A stretch of 64,000 nt of DNA. Source: Haloarcula nitratireducens (GTDB taxonomy: Archaea > Halobacteriota > Halobacteria > Halobacteriales > Haloarculaceae). This document shows positions 16,795-24,125 of this stretch, piece by piece. The position numbers and the translations under genes are program-made. The stretch's first letter is position 1, and each line of letters begins with the position of its first letter. The stretch covers positions 744,001 to 808,000 of the forward strand of contig NZ_RKLT01000001.1 in the NCBI RefSeq assembly GCF_019599505.1. The letters run 5' to 3'. The notes below the pieces were generated by a model. That model was not told where the DNA came from. It made no database searches and saw nothing but the letters and a program-made list of their open reading frames with translations.

Positions 16795-17331
16795 GTGACG
16801 GATGCGATGGAACAAAATAATACAGAACTCTCACGCGACCGTGTCTTCGACATCCTCAGTAGCCCGCGCCGTCGGTACGTCCTGTACTTCCTGCGGACCG
16901 AGCCGAACCCGATCCAGCTGACCGACCTCGCGGAACACGTCGCGGCCTGGGAGAACGACACGACGGTCGAGGAGCTCTCGACACAGCAGCGCAAGCGCGT
17001 GTACGTGTCGCTGTATCAGACACATCTCCCCAAACTCGCGGACTCCGGACTCGTCGAGTACGACGAGGACTCGGGAGAAGTGTCGATCTCGCGGAAGGCG
17101 TCCGAGATCGACCCGTATCTCGGCGAGCAGTCCGAAGAACCGCGCTGGTACCTGTACTATCTCGGGTTGGCCGTCCTGAGTACGCTCCTCATCGCCGCGT
17201 CCGTCGCCGGACTCGGCGTCGCGGAAGGGACGGTGGCGATGATCGTGGTGGGCGCGTTCGTCGTGTTGACGGCGGTCCACGTCGTCTACCGCTGGCGAGA
17301 GCGCCCGCCGCCGGTCGAGTTCACCGAGTGA
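16795..17331 (+). CDS. DUF7344 winged-helix protein with two membrane helices
   Basis: 178 residues from GTG at 16795 (ATG at 16807 is an alternative). The DUF7344 domain (about 12-100) shows DRVFDILSSPRRRYVLYFLR and the shared QQRKRVYVSLYQTHLPKLAD. Two helices follow (about 120-140 and 145-165), then a basic tail. It is divergent from another DUF7344 gene and adjoins a very small gene of a family found again at 54.6 kb. Like its relatives it is probably a membrane-attached regulator, although no target is known. Confidence 0.85.
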   Translation: MTDAMEQNNTELSRDRVFDILSSPRRRYVLYFLRTEPNPIQLTDLAEHVAAWENDTTVEELSTQQRKRVYVSLYQTHLPKLADSGLVEYDEDSGEVSISRKASEIDPYLGEQSEEPRWYLYYLGLAVLSTLLIAASVAGLGVAEGTVAMIVVGAFVVLTAVHVVYRWRERPPPVEFTE

Positions 17332-17346
17332 ACGGTTCCGGCGCGG

Positions 17347-17454
17347 TCACTCCTCCTCTTCGGGGAGTAACTGTTCGGGCTTTCGCAGGTACACCGGGGT
17401 GTTCGCGAACTCGGCCATCCGTTCCAACTCCTGGTCCGTGATGTGCTCAGGCAT
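17347..17454 (-). CDS. Very small protein of a two-copy family (PEQLLPE motif)
   Basis: 35 residues from ATG at 17454 (a GTG is directly upstream at 17457). It reads HITDQELERMAEFANTP then a short basic stretch and RKPEQLLPE before a Glu tail. The gene at 54642-54785 has the same frame: HLTSDEWRRITEFAQTP and RRPEQLLPE. The shared spacing at separate loci, each beside DUF7344 and HalOD1 genes, supports both being real. GGAGG lies about 12 nt upstream of the ATG. Function unknown; a short adaptor or regulator is possible. It is convergent with the DUF7344 gene, 15 nt apart. Confidence 0.7.
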   Translation of the reverse strand: MPEHITDQELERMAEFANTPVYLRKPEQLLPEEEE

Positions 17455-17606
17455 CACCGGCGACAACCCCTCCTTCAGGGTTAGTAATTGAGTTCATATG
17501 ACGGATAATGTAGCTCATACTTCGCGAGTCGGGCGGCGGGGTTCGTTCCCGTCGAGCGGCGGAAAAACCGGCAGACGGGAGCGGTATCGCCCCGGAGTAT
17601 AATCAG

Positions 17607-17616
17607 TATAACAATA
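17607..17616 (+). promoter_or_regulatory. TATAACAATA promoter element
   Basis: One of 13 near-identical elements. TAACAA at 17609-17614 ends 27 nt before the GTG of a 12-codon micro-ORF at 17641 that precedes the DUF457 gene. The flanking ACCCG downstream is shared with the element at 29759-29770. Confidence 0.55.
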
Positions 17617-17640
17617 CCCGAACGCTCCTCAGCGGCTGGC

Positions 17641-17679
17641 GTGAGACAGTCAACTGCAGTCGCGCCGAGAGGTGGATAG
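17641..17679 (+). CDS. Leader micro-ORF (12 codons) before the DUF457 gene
   Basis: GTG at 17641 opens a frame of 12 codons (MRQSTAVAPRGG) that ends with TAG at 17677-17679, three bases before the next ATG. Its start is 27 nt after the TAACAA element, the spacing seen for leaderless starts elsewhere in the window. The peptide has no known domain. It could be a leader or a chance frame; position is the only evidence. Confidence 0.35.
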   Translation: MRQSTAVAPRGG

Positions 17680-17682
17680 CGG

Positions 17683-18252
17683 ATGTGGCCGTGGGAACAC
17701 CTCGCCGTCGGATACCTCGTCTACTCGCTGTACGTTCGCGTCCGCGGACGGGAACGCCCGAGCGGCGTCGACGTCGTCGCCGTCGCCGTCGGTTCGCAGT
17801 TCCCCGACCTCGTCGACAAACCGCTCGGCTGGGGGACGACGCTGTTGCCCTCGGGGACGTCGCTCGCACACTCGCTCCTGTTCGCCGTGCCGATATCGCT
17901 CCTGGTCGTCGCGGTCGCGCGTCGGTACGGCCGCTCCTCGGTGGGCGTCGGGTTCGCGCTCGCGTATCTCGCACACCCGCCGGCCGACGCGGTCTACTCG
18001 TTCGTCCTCGGGGGACACCTCAGGCTCGGCTTCCTGTTCTGGCCGGTGATCCCGGCGCATCCCATGGAGCCGACGGCGATCTTCGCCCGCGCCGGCGAGC
18101 TGTTCGTCGAGTTCGTCGAGATACTCGGCACGCCCGCGGGGCATCGGTTTCTCGCGCTGGAAGCGCTGTTGCTCGGGGCGACGCTCCTCCTGTGGCGGGC
18201 CGACGGGTGGCCCGGTCTCGACCTGCTTCGACCGCGCGCGAACAGTCGGTAG
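17683..18252 (+). CDS. Membrane-bound metal-dependent hydrolase (DUF457 / YbcI-like)
   Basis: 189 residues with about five helices. The family's scattered metal ligands are visible: His6 in PWEHLAVGY, Asp in GSQFPDLVDKP, His in TSLAHSLLF and His/Asp in YLAHPPADA. The family includes YbcI (formerly YdjM/YbcI), membrane proteins proposed to be metal-dependent hydrolases, without a firm substrate. The gene is preceded by a CCATAACAAWG-class element and a micro-ORF, which it shares with glycan genes to the right, so a role in the envelope is plausible by context. Confidence 0.8.
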   Translation: MWPWEHLAVGYLVYSLYVRVRGRERPSGVDVVAVAVGSQFPDLVDKPLGWGTTLLPSGTSLAHSLLFAVPISLLVVAVARRYGRSSVGVGFALAYLAHPPADAVYSFVLGGHLRLGFLFWPVIPAHPMEPTAIFARAGELFVEFVEILGTPAGHRFLALEALLLGATLLLWRADGWPGLDLLRPRANSR

Positions 18253-18328
18253 GGGCGCGCTAGTTACCCTCGTCGGCCGTGTCTGACGGAGCTTTTATTA
18301 CGTTGTCCATCCTCCACCTGTTAACTCG

Positions 18329-18682
18329 ATGAACGGCAACGACTCCGGCCATCGTGAACAAGCACAGGCATGGGAACTAACTGGCGGTGAGTTGGCTGAC
18401 GCGGACGCGCCCGAACCGACCTACGATCCGATGACCGATTCGTACGCGACGACTGTCTCGTTTGCGGACGTGTCACCCAGTATCGCGGTCGCCGAGGCGC
18501 TGGCGTCTGTCCGTCACTGCGAGACGACGGCGCTCAGCCCGCTGTACGACGAGATAGACACGGACGCGCTCGACGCGATAATCCTAGGCAGCGGCGACTC
18601 GGTGAGCGTGACGGCCGCGGTCGACGGGTTCGAGATCGTCGTCTCCAGCGGCGGGAGAATAGAGATTTCGCCGCCGGAGTAA
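18329..18682 (+). CDS. HalOD1 output-domain protein
   Basis: 117 residues. The C-terminal 75 form a HalOD1 domain: SPSIAVAEALASVRHCETTALSPLYDEID, DTDALDAIILGSGD and a last beta strand FEIVVSSGGRIEIS. HalOD1 is thought to be an output domain of haloarchaeal two-component and signalling proteins, often found alone. TTTATTA at 18294-18300 is about 29 nt upstream of the ATG at 18329. A second HalOD1 gene lies at 54302 in a similar setting. Confidence 0.85.
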   Translation: MNGNDSGHREQAQAWELTGGELADADAPEPTYDPMTDSYATTVSFADVSPSIAVAEALASVRHCETTALSPLYDEIDTDALDAIILGSGDSVSVTAAVDGFEIVVSSGGRIEISPPE

Positions 18683-18730
18683 CGATACCTGTCGTCTCGA
18701 ACGGCTTGGTGGGCCGTTCGGGAGTCGGCT

Positions 18731-20815
18731 TTACGCTTCTCTGCGCCCGTAGCCCAACAGCAGCGCCGCCACGACCGAGAGCAGCGCGACCACGGCGGTG
18801 AATCCGGGGCCGTCGCCGCCGGTCGTCGAGGTCGGAGTCGCGTCGGTCGTCATCGCGTTCTCGCCGTCGGCCGTTCCCGACGCCGCGACGTCGAGCGTGC
18901 CGACCTGCGTGCCACCGACGCCGACGGCGTGCGTCCCGGCGGCCGGCGAGAGCGTCGCGGTGAACGTCTGCTCGCCGCCCGGCTGGACGGTCAGCGTTCG
19001 CTCGGTGACGGTGTCGCCGTCGACGGTGACGGGGACGGTCGTCTCGACGGGCGCGGATCCGTCGTTCCGGACGGTCGCGGTCACGGTGACCGTCTCACCG
19101 GCCGAGACGGCGTTCGTCGAGAGCGAGCCGCCCGCCTGAACGGGCGTGACGGTCCCGAGCGCGAGCGTGGAGAACCGGTCGGTCTCCGCCCGGTAGGTCA
19201 CGTTCTCCGCGGTGGACGCGACGCGGGTCGTCGGCAGCGCGGTCCACGTTCCCGCGCCCTCGTCGTACCGGTAGAGGACGACGTTGGCCTCGGCGGTCTC
19301 GCCGAGCGCGGCCCGGGAGACGTCGACGGTGACCGTGCCGCGCTGGATGGACTGATCGACCGTGGTCCCGTTGGCCTGCAGCGACGGGCTGAGCGCGAAG
19401 CCGTGCTGAACGGCGAGACCGTCGGCGGGCGGGCCACCGGCAGAGAGGTTCGCCGTTCGCTTCGCCTCGAGCCACAGGGTTCCCGACCCGCCGGCGTCGA
19501 CCGACACTGTCTGGAGGGTCGCGTCCGCCGTCCCCATCTCGAACTCGAAGGGGACCGTCTGCCCGGCCGTCGCGTTCTGGGCGACGCCGACGTAGGTGTC
19601 GTTGCCGATCTGCACCGTGTTGCCGTCGGCGTTCGCCGGCGGCACGACGGTCAGGGACTGCGCGTCTCCGTCACCGAGCGCGACGGCGTACTGGCCGGTC
19701 CGGTTCGGCGTCATGCTGACGCTGAGCGTCCGCATCTCGTAGGGCGCGAGCGTCGCTTCGTATCGGACGGTCTCGGTGCCGTCGACGAGGACCGGTTCGT
19801 CGAACGTCCCGGCGGCGTCACCGAAGTTGGCGACGGTCACCGTATGCGTCACGGACGTCCCGAGCGTCGTCGCGGACTGGTTGAGTCCGCCGTCGAGCAC
19901 GCGGAGCGACGGCGAGGCGGGAGCGTCCGGGGCGTGGCCGCTGTGGCCGTCGCCCCCGGAAGTCTCGTCCGTCTCGTTCGCAGCGGTGTCGTTCCCCGCC
20001 GCGCTGTCGTTCGCGCTCTCGTTCTCCGTGACCGCGCTCGCGCTCACCTGGTAGGAGAACTCGCCCTCGTAGTCGTCGCTGGCGACGATGACCGTGTAGG
20101 GTCGATCCTGTTCGACGACGTACCGGAGCGTGACGTCCTGTCCAGCGTACGGAGCGACCTTCTGGGCCACCACTTGGTTGTTCGGACCGATCAGGAACAG
20201 CCCGGAGTCGGCCGCCGAGGAGTGGGTCAGCTCGATCTCCTGCCCGGCGGGTGCCGAAAGCGAGAGTTCGGCGTATCGACCGTGGAACTGCTCGCTCTCC
20301 GGGTTCGTCTCATCGACGGTGCCGACGACCGTCTCGCCCAGCTCGATGGACGTCCGCTCCTCGGCGTCCAGTCGGTGCAGCGAGAGCAGGTACTCGTAGC
20401 TGTCTTCCGGGAAGTGACTCGTCACCTGGATGGTGTAGGTCCCGTCCGCGGGCAGCCGCGTCACGATCTCGGAGTTGTTGCCCGACCCGCCGTCCTCGTT
20501 GTGCGAGAGGCGCTGGCCGTCGGGACCGACGAGCACCATCGAGGTGTCCGTCGGGCCGTAGAGGCTGACGTTGACCACGTCGCCGGCGTTCCCTTCGAAC
20601 GAGACCGGTTCGTAGTACCACTCACCGACGTGGCCGTTCTCGGTCGGGTTGTCTCGTATCGCGTCGACGCTATCGACCGCGCCCCTCACCGTCTCGCCGT
20701 AGGCTATCTCGCGCGTGTCGTCCCCCGGTGCGGCGGCGACGGCACCCACGCCGGCGATCGGCGCGGTGAGCGCCACCAAGAGGACCACGCCGACGGTCGC
20801 GAGGCGTGCGGTCAT
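18731..20815 (-). CDS. Surface protein with PPC and CARDB domains and PGF-CTERM anchor
   Basis: 694 residues. An N-terminal signal helix (about 1-30) is followed by two bacterial pre-peptidase C-terminal (PPC) type beta domains (about 60-150 and 155-260), an Asn/Ser/Asp-rich linker, then CARDB-like adhesive domains (about 300-395 and 570-650) and a Thr-rich stretch. It ends GDGPGFTAVVALLSVVAALL plus basic residues, a PGF-CTERM signal processed by archaeosortase A, which lipid-anchors the protein outside. No enzyme motif is present, so an adhesive or structural role is likely. A 16-codon micro-ORF overlaps its start by ATGA. Confidence 0.85.
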   Translation of the reverse strand: MTARLATVGVVLLVALTAPIAGVGAVAAAPGDDTREIAYGETVRGAVDSVDAIRDNPTENGHVGEWYYEPVSFEGNAGDVVNVSLYGPTDTSMVLVGPDGQRLSHNEDGGSGNNSEIVTRLPADGTYTIQVTSHFPEDSYEYLLSLHRLDAEERTSIELGETVVGTVDETNPESEQFHGRYAELSLSAPAGQEIELTHSSAADSGLFLIGPNNQVVAQKVAPYAGQDVTLRYVVEQDRPYTVIVASDDYEGEFSYQVSASAVTENESANDSAAGNDTAANETDETSGGDGHSGHAPDAPASPSLRVLDGGLNQSATTLGTSVTHTVTVANFGDAAGTFDEPVLVDGTETVRYEATLAPYEMRTLSVSMTPNRTGQYAVALGDGDAQSLTVVPPANADGNTVQIGNDTYVGVAQNATAGQTVPFEFEMGTADATLQTVSVDAGGSGTLWLEAKRTANLSAGGPPADGLAVQHGFALSPSLQANGTTVDQSIQRGTVTVDVSRAALGETAEANVVLYRYDEGAGTWTALPTTRVASTAENVTYRAETDRFSTLALGTVTPVQAGGSLSTNAVSAGETVTVTATVRNDGSAPVETTVPVTVDGDTVTERTLTVQPGGEQTFTATLSPAAGTHAVGVGGTQVGTLDVAASGTADGENAMTTDATPTSTTGGDGPGFTAVVALLSVVAALLLGYGRREA

Positions 20816-20862
20816 CGGTCACCCCCATCTCGGGATTCCGAACTGCTGTCTGTATTGGACAT
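20812..20862 (-). CDS. Leader micro-ORF (16 codons) overlapping the PGF-CTERM protein start
   Basis: ATG at 20862-20860 opens MSNTDSSSESRDGGDR and stops with TGA at 20814-20812, overlapping the next ATG (ATGA). CTATACC at 20893-20887 on this strand is 25 nt upstream of the micro-ORF start and about 72 nt from the main start, so transcription should begin on the micro-ORF. The peptide is hydrophilic without a domain. Confidence 0.5.
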   Translation of the reverse strand: MSNTDSSSESRDGGDR

Positions 20863-21060
20863 CACAGCGAGAGAACAGGAGACTATGGTATAGTTACCCA
20901 CTCTGTACGGGGCCTCGCTGGGACGTACGACCCGGATAACGGGTTCCGCGGCGGTCGGGCCACCTAGGTCCGGATTTATCGCGGTAATCGCTTCCTTCGA
21001 TCGTTGCAGCGGCCCGTTATACGGTCTGTTACCATTGCGCGTCCCGATCACTACCCACTG

Positions 21061-21417
21061 GTGACCTCCGATCTCGCCGCGAACGTCGGATTCGTTCGGG
21101 ACTCCCGGCTGCGATACGACCACGTTCTCTGGGGTGTCGTGTTGGGTGCATCGAGCGCCGACGTCGTCCTGACGCTCGTTGGGCTATCGCTGTGTTTCAG
21201 CGAGGCGAACCCGGTCGCGAGAGCGATCCTCGACGTCGCGGGCGGCGTCGGGTTACTGGCCCTGAAGGCCGCTGCGCTGGGCGTGTTGTTCGCGGTCTGT
21301 CGCCGCCTCGATACGACCTATCGGTACGCGGCGCTGCTCGCGTTCTCGCTGCCGCAACTGTACGCCGTGGGCCACAATGGGTTGTTGCTGGCCCGCTACG
21401 CTCACCTCTGCGGTTAG
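21061..21417 (+). CDS. DUF5658 family membrane protein
   Basis: 118 residues from GTG at 21061, with about four helices. DHVLWGVVLGASSADVVLTLVGL and the SEANPVARAILD motif after the first helix are typical of haloarchaeal DUF5658 proteins; GLLALKAAAL follows. Function is unknown. TTATACG at 21017-21023 is a plausible TATA box, slightly far for a strictly leaderless start. A TTG at 21004 could extend the frame but would precede the predicted transcript start. The gene overlaps the convergent next gene by 4 nt. Confidence 0.65.
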   Translation: MTSDLAANVGFVRDSRLRYDHVLWGVVLGASSADVVLTLVGLSLCFSEANPVARAILDVAGGVGLLALKAAALGVLFAVCRRLDTTYRYAALLAFSLPQLYAVGHNGLLLARYAHLCG

Positions 21418-21944
21418 GTGCGTTCGTCGGCGAGTATCTGTGAGGGTAGCTCGCTGGGCGTGCGCGCTTCGAGGTACGCGATCGCGTCGTCGGGCGTGCA
21501 GGCGACGCCGTCTATCAGACTGGGGAAGACGCCGACCAGTTCGTCCTCGGCGTACAGCGCGATACAGCAGTGCGGCGGGACGATACGTCGGAACGACTCG
21601 TCCGTGACGCTGGACGTCACCTTCGAGATACGGAAGAACGGCGAGATGGAGACGTCCGTCTTCGCGGCCAGCTCGTAGAACTCGCTGATCGCGGCCGCGA
21701 TTCGCTCGCCGGCCCCGACCTCCGCGAGCGGGCCGCCGGTCGCGACGCTGTCGCCCCAGACATGCAGATCGATGTCTACGAGCTCGCCGTCCGCGACGAG
21801 TGCCCTGAGTCGTTCGACCAGGGTATCTTGCTTCTCTTTGCACCCCACGGGCGCGAGAGAGTGGACGAACACCTCGACACGAAGATCTGTTTCGTTGGAG
21901 GGCAACAGCCCATCGAGGTGTTCGTGGGTCTCACCTGAACTCAT
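21414..21944 (-). CDS. Conserved haloarchaeal protein, HTH-domain-like family
   Basis: 176 residues starting MSSGETHEHLDG. The LRVEVFVHSLAPVGCKEKQD segment, the HVWGDSV strand and ISPFFRISKV resemble a family of about 180-residue haloarchaeal soluble proteins that are often annotated only as HTH-domain or hypothetical. An alpha/beta fold is likely; no catalytic motif is visible. TATTTAATACC at 21984-21972 on this strand is 28 nt upstream of the ATG at 21944, supporting a leaderless start. Function unknown. Confidence 0.65.
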   Translation of the reverse strand: MSSGETHEHLDGLLPSNETDLRVEVFVHSLAPVGCKEKQDTLVERLRALVADGELVDIDLHVWGDSVATGGPLAEVGAGERIAAAISEFYELAAKTDVSISPFFRISKVTSSVTDESFRRIVPPHCCIALYAEDELVGVFPSLIDGVACTPDDAIAYLEARTPSELPSQILADERT

Positions 21945-21984
21945 TTGTCTCGGATTGGGATGTCCCGAGCACGGTATTAAATAC

Positions 21985-22337
21985 ACACAGCCTTTTCGGG
22001 GCTAAGAAACTCTTACGAACGTTCTCCCCGAAACTCCCGGACGAGTCGCATTGGGGGAGAGCGGACAGCGCAGTTCGGACGACGACGGCCGCCGTCGCGT
22101 GGCCTGAGTGGGGGGTGGGGTGGGTGAGTTGGCAAGGGATGGACCGGTTGGCCAGTACGTGCAGTGTCGCTCTCCCCGCGTTCTGACTGCAGGGGCTAGT
22201 TGTATTGTTATTCCCTGGTTAGCGTCGGTAGGCAGTCGTTCGTCCGCCGGACGAGGCGAACCGTTTCGCTCGAATGTCGAACCCGGAAACGCGGGAAGAC
22301 GACGTATAACTACTGCCCCGTCGTGTGTGTATCCGAC
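21985..22337. other. Intergenic region, no gene recognised
   Basis: Reading frames here lack haloarchaeal amino-acid bias. The right end contains GTATAACTA (22304-22312), which fits the promoter of the small membrane protein that starts at 22338 or 22341. Otherwise I see nothing. Confidence 0.5.
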
Positions 22338-22340
22338 GTG

Positions 22341-22436
22341 ATGTTCGCATCGAAACGAATCCTGCTGGTCAGCATCGCAGCGCTCGCCTTCGGCGTCTGG
22401 TACAGAACCCTCCGTTCATCGTCCCGCGATGAGTAA
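22341..22436 (+). CDS. Single-helix small membrane protein
   Basis: 31 residues from ATG at 22341 (GTG at 22338 directly before). The first two thirds form one membrane helix (KRILLVSIAALAFGVWY), ending in a basic and Ser-rich tail. TAACTA at 22307-22312 lies 26-29 nt upstream, so a leaderless transcript would start on this gene. The positive-inside residues flank the helix on both sides, so orientation is unclear. No family is recognised; small one-helix proteins often attach to larger membrane complexes. Confidence 0.5.
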   Translation: MFASKRILLVSIAALAFGVWYRTLRSSSRDE

Positions 22437-22483
22437 GGCGGTCGTCGAAAGCGAACCGATCGGCCCGCGACTTCGGACTATCC

Positions 22484-22843
22484 ATGTCGCCTGAGGACGA
22501 CGAATCGCCGCTCCGTGACGGGGACAGCGAGACGGGGTTGCTCCCCGATGCCGACGCCATCGAACTGCTCGCCTCCAGGCGACGGCGGACCCTGTTGGGG
22601 CTGCTCGTCGACGCCGACGGGGCCGTTACGCTGGGGTCGCTCGCGACGGCCATCGCACAGACCGAGCGAGCGTCCGGTCTCGGTGCGACGCCGAGCCATC
22701 GGATCGCCGTCTCGCTCCATCACGCACACCTCCCGAAGCTCGACGCCGCAGGCGTCGTCGATTACGACCGCGAGACGAACAGCGTCCGGTACCGCGGCGA
22801 CGAGCGGATCGAGACGTGGCTCGCCGCTATCGACGAATCCTGA
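22484..22843 (+). CDS. Soluble DUF7344-type winged-helix protein
   Basis: 119 residues, a divergent DUF7344 domain without membrane helices: AIELLASRRRRTLLGLLVDAD, then a longer loop (SGLGATP) and HRIAVSLHHAHLPKLDAAGV, ending VDYDRETNSVRYRG. It corresponds to the KRVYVSLYQxHLPK core of the other copies. It could be a DNA-binding regulator; its convergent neighbour is a FemAB-like gene at the left edge of the glycan island. Confidence 0.8.
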   Translation: MSPEDDESPLRDGDSETGLLPDADAIELLASRRRRTLLGLLVDADGAVTLGSLATAIAQTERASGLGATPSHRIAVSLHHAHLPKLDAAGVVDYDRETNSVRYRGDERIETWLAAIDES

Positions 22844-22853
22844 CCCGGGGTTC

Positions 22854-23855
22854 TCACTGGAGCCGTCGGTACAGCTGTGCCATCATCCCGAATCCCGTAG
22901 CGCTCCGTTCGAGGGAGTGATACCGCGTCAGCGTCGGCGCGAACTTCGATTTGTACCGCGAGAGGCGCGGGTTGTTCGCGCCGACGAGGTCGTAGCTTCT
23001 GACGCCGCGGCCGGCGGCGTCCCGGATGATCTCCCAGTGCAGCAGGTCGTTGATGTCGTACTCGATGTCCTGTTTGACGGTCCCCTGCCAGCCGTAGGCG
23101 CGCTCGCCGTCGTCGAGGACGAGGCTCCCCCCCGCGAACTCGCCGTCGATGGTACAGACGTACGGTCTGAGGTGCCCATCCGGGAGCACGTCGTAGAGGT
23201 CGTCGACCAGTTCGGGCGTCACCGGGAAGCCGATGTCCTGCTCGTCGTGGCGCTGTTTGACCTGCTCGATGATCCGCCGAGCGGCGTCTCGTCCGGACAG
23301 CGAGACGGAACAGGCCGCCTCGGCTTCGCGCACGTTCGAGCGCGCGTCGCGGCTGAACCGGTCGAACAGCGTCTCCGGTCCGGTGTCGAGGTCGACGACG
23401 TACGTGAAACGCGGCGTCTCCTCGAACAGCTCCCAGTCGAACGGGCGGGTGTCCGGCGTCGTGATGGCCGTCCGAACGTGGACGTACCGGGGCGCGTGCG
23501 TCTCGTCGAGCCAGTCGATACAGGCGGAGATGAACCGCTGTCGCCTGCGCTCGACGGTGTTGGCTTTCATCCCCGGCTGGGTCAGCAAGACCGGCCCCAG
23601 ATAGCTCACCTTCAGGTTCGGCGGCGGGGAGAACGCCGTCGTTATCGGCCCTTTCTCCAGGGTGAACAGCGGGAACAGGCCGACCTCCTCCTGTCCCTTG
23701 TAGCCGACCAGCGGGTGAAACTCCGCCCCCGAGTGCGCGGCGAACACTTCGAGCGCCTCGAACCGGTGAAACGGCGTCCGTTCGTCGGTCCGGTCGAGCG
23801 CGTCGTTCCATACCGCTCTCTCGTTCGTCGATAGTTTCGCGATCTCCAGACTCAT
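22854..23855 (-). CDS. FemAB / GNAT-fold aminoacyl- or acyltransferase
   Basis: 333 residues starting MSLEIAKLSTNERAVW. It is built of two GNAT-type halves as in FemAB/BioF2-like proteins: N-terminal WNDALDRTDERTPFHRFEALE, the turn FSRDARSNVREAE, and C-terminal GGSLVLDDGERAYGWQG, YDINDLLHWEIIRDA, YDLVGANNPRLSRYKSKF. Bacterial relatives add amino acids to cell-wall peptides or act in exopolysaccharide loci. Here it probably acylates a surface glycan. A paralogue lies at 44565. The start is fixed by an 18-codon micro-ORF whose stop overlaps this ATG (ATGA). Confidence 0.8.
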   Translation of the reverse strand: MSLEIAKLSTNERAVWNDALDRTDERTPFHRFEALEVFAAHSGAEFHPLVGYKGQEEVGLFPLFTLEKGPITTAFSPPPNLKVSYLGPVLLTQPGMKANTVERRRQRFISACIDWLDETHAPRYVHVRTAITTPDTRPFDWELFEETPRFTYVVDLDTGPETLFDRFSRDARSNVREAEAACSVSLSGRDAARRIIEQVKQRHDEQDIGFPVTPELVDDLYDVLPDGHLRPYVCTIDGEFAGGSLVLDDGERAYGWQGTVKQDIEYDINDLLHWEIIRDAAGRGVRSYDLVGANNPRLSRYKSKFAPTLTRYHSLERSATGFGMMAQLYRRLQ

Positions 23856-23908
23856 CGGTCCCTCCCGCGGTGTGTCGGCCCTTGCCATTGGCAGTTACAC
23901 GCCCACAT
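23852..23908 (-). CDS. Leader micro-ORF (18 codons) overlapping the FemAB gene start
   Basis: ATG at 23908-23906 opens MWACNCQWQGPTHRGRDR and stops with TGA at 23854-23852, overlapping the ATG of the FemAB-like gene. TAACTT on the minus strand (23946-23941) lies 33 nt upstream, exactly mirroring the spacing of the divergent micro-ORF at 24060. The Cys-x-Cys and Trp content is unusual but no family is known. Confidence 0.45.
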   Translation of the reverse strand: MWACNCQWQGPTHRGRDR

Positions 23909-24018
23909 CTGTCGGCCAGAAAGTGGCCGCCCCGGGGGGTAAGTTATACCCAGCCTACGGCGGCGACGTGTGCGGTAGTCTATCGGTCCCAAGCCGACTG
24001 AGGGCGGTGGTATGCTCG

Positions 24019-24030
24019 GTATAACAAAGC
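24019..24030 (+). promoter_or_regulatory. GTATAACAAAGC promoter element
   Basis: One of 13 near-identical elements. TAACAA at 24022-24027 is 33 nt before the ATG of the micro-ORF at 24060 and 95 nt before the DUF1616 start. The divergent element TAACTT at 23946-23941 serves the FemAB side. Confidence 0.55.
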
Positions 24031-24059
24031 GACGTTCGGGGAAAGGCCGTAATCGAACA

Positions 24060-24125
24060 ATGTCTGTGGTCAGCGACCCGGCCGACGCCTCGCACTCGGC
24101 CGACCAGTGGGGGACCGACGTGTGA
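24060..24125 (+). CDS. Leader micro-ORF (21 codons) overlapping the DUF1616 start
   Basis: ATG at 24060 opens a frame starting MSVVSDPADASHSAD, 21 codons, ending with TGA at 24123-24125. The stop overlaps the GTG start of the DUF1616 gene at 24122 (GTGA). It is the first start codon downstream of the promoter element, so ribosomes loading on a leaderless or short-leader mRNA would read it first. No domain. Confidence 0.5.
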   Translation: MSVVSDPADASHSADQWGTDV

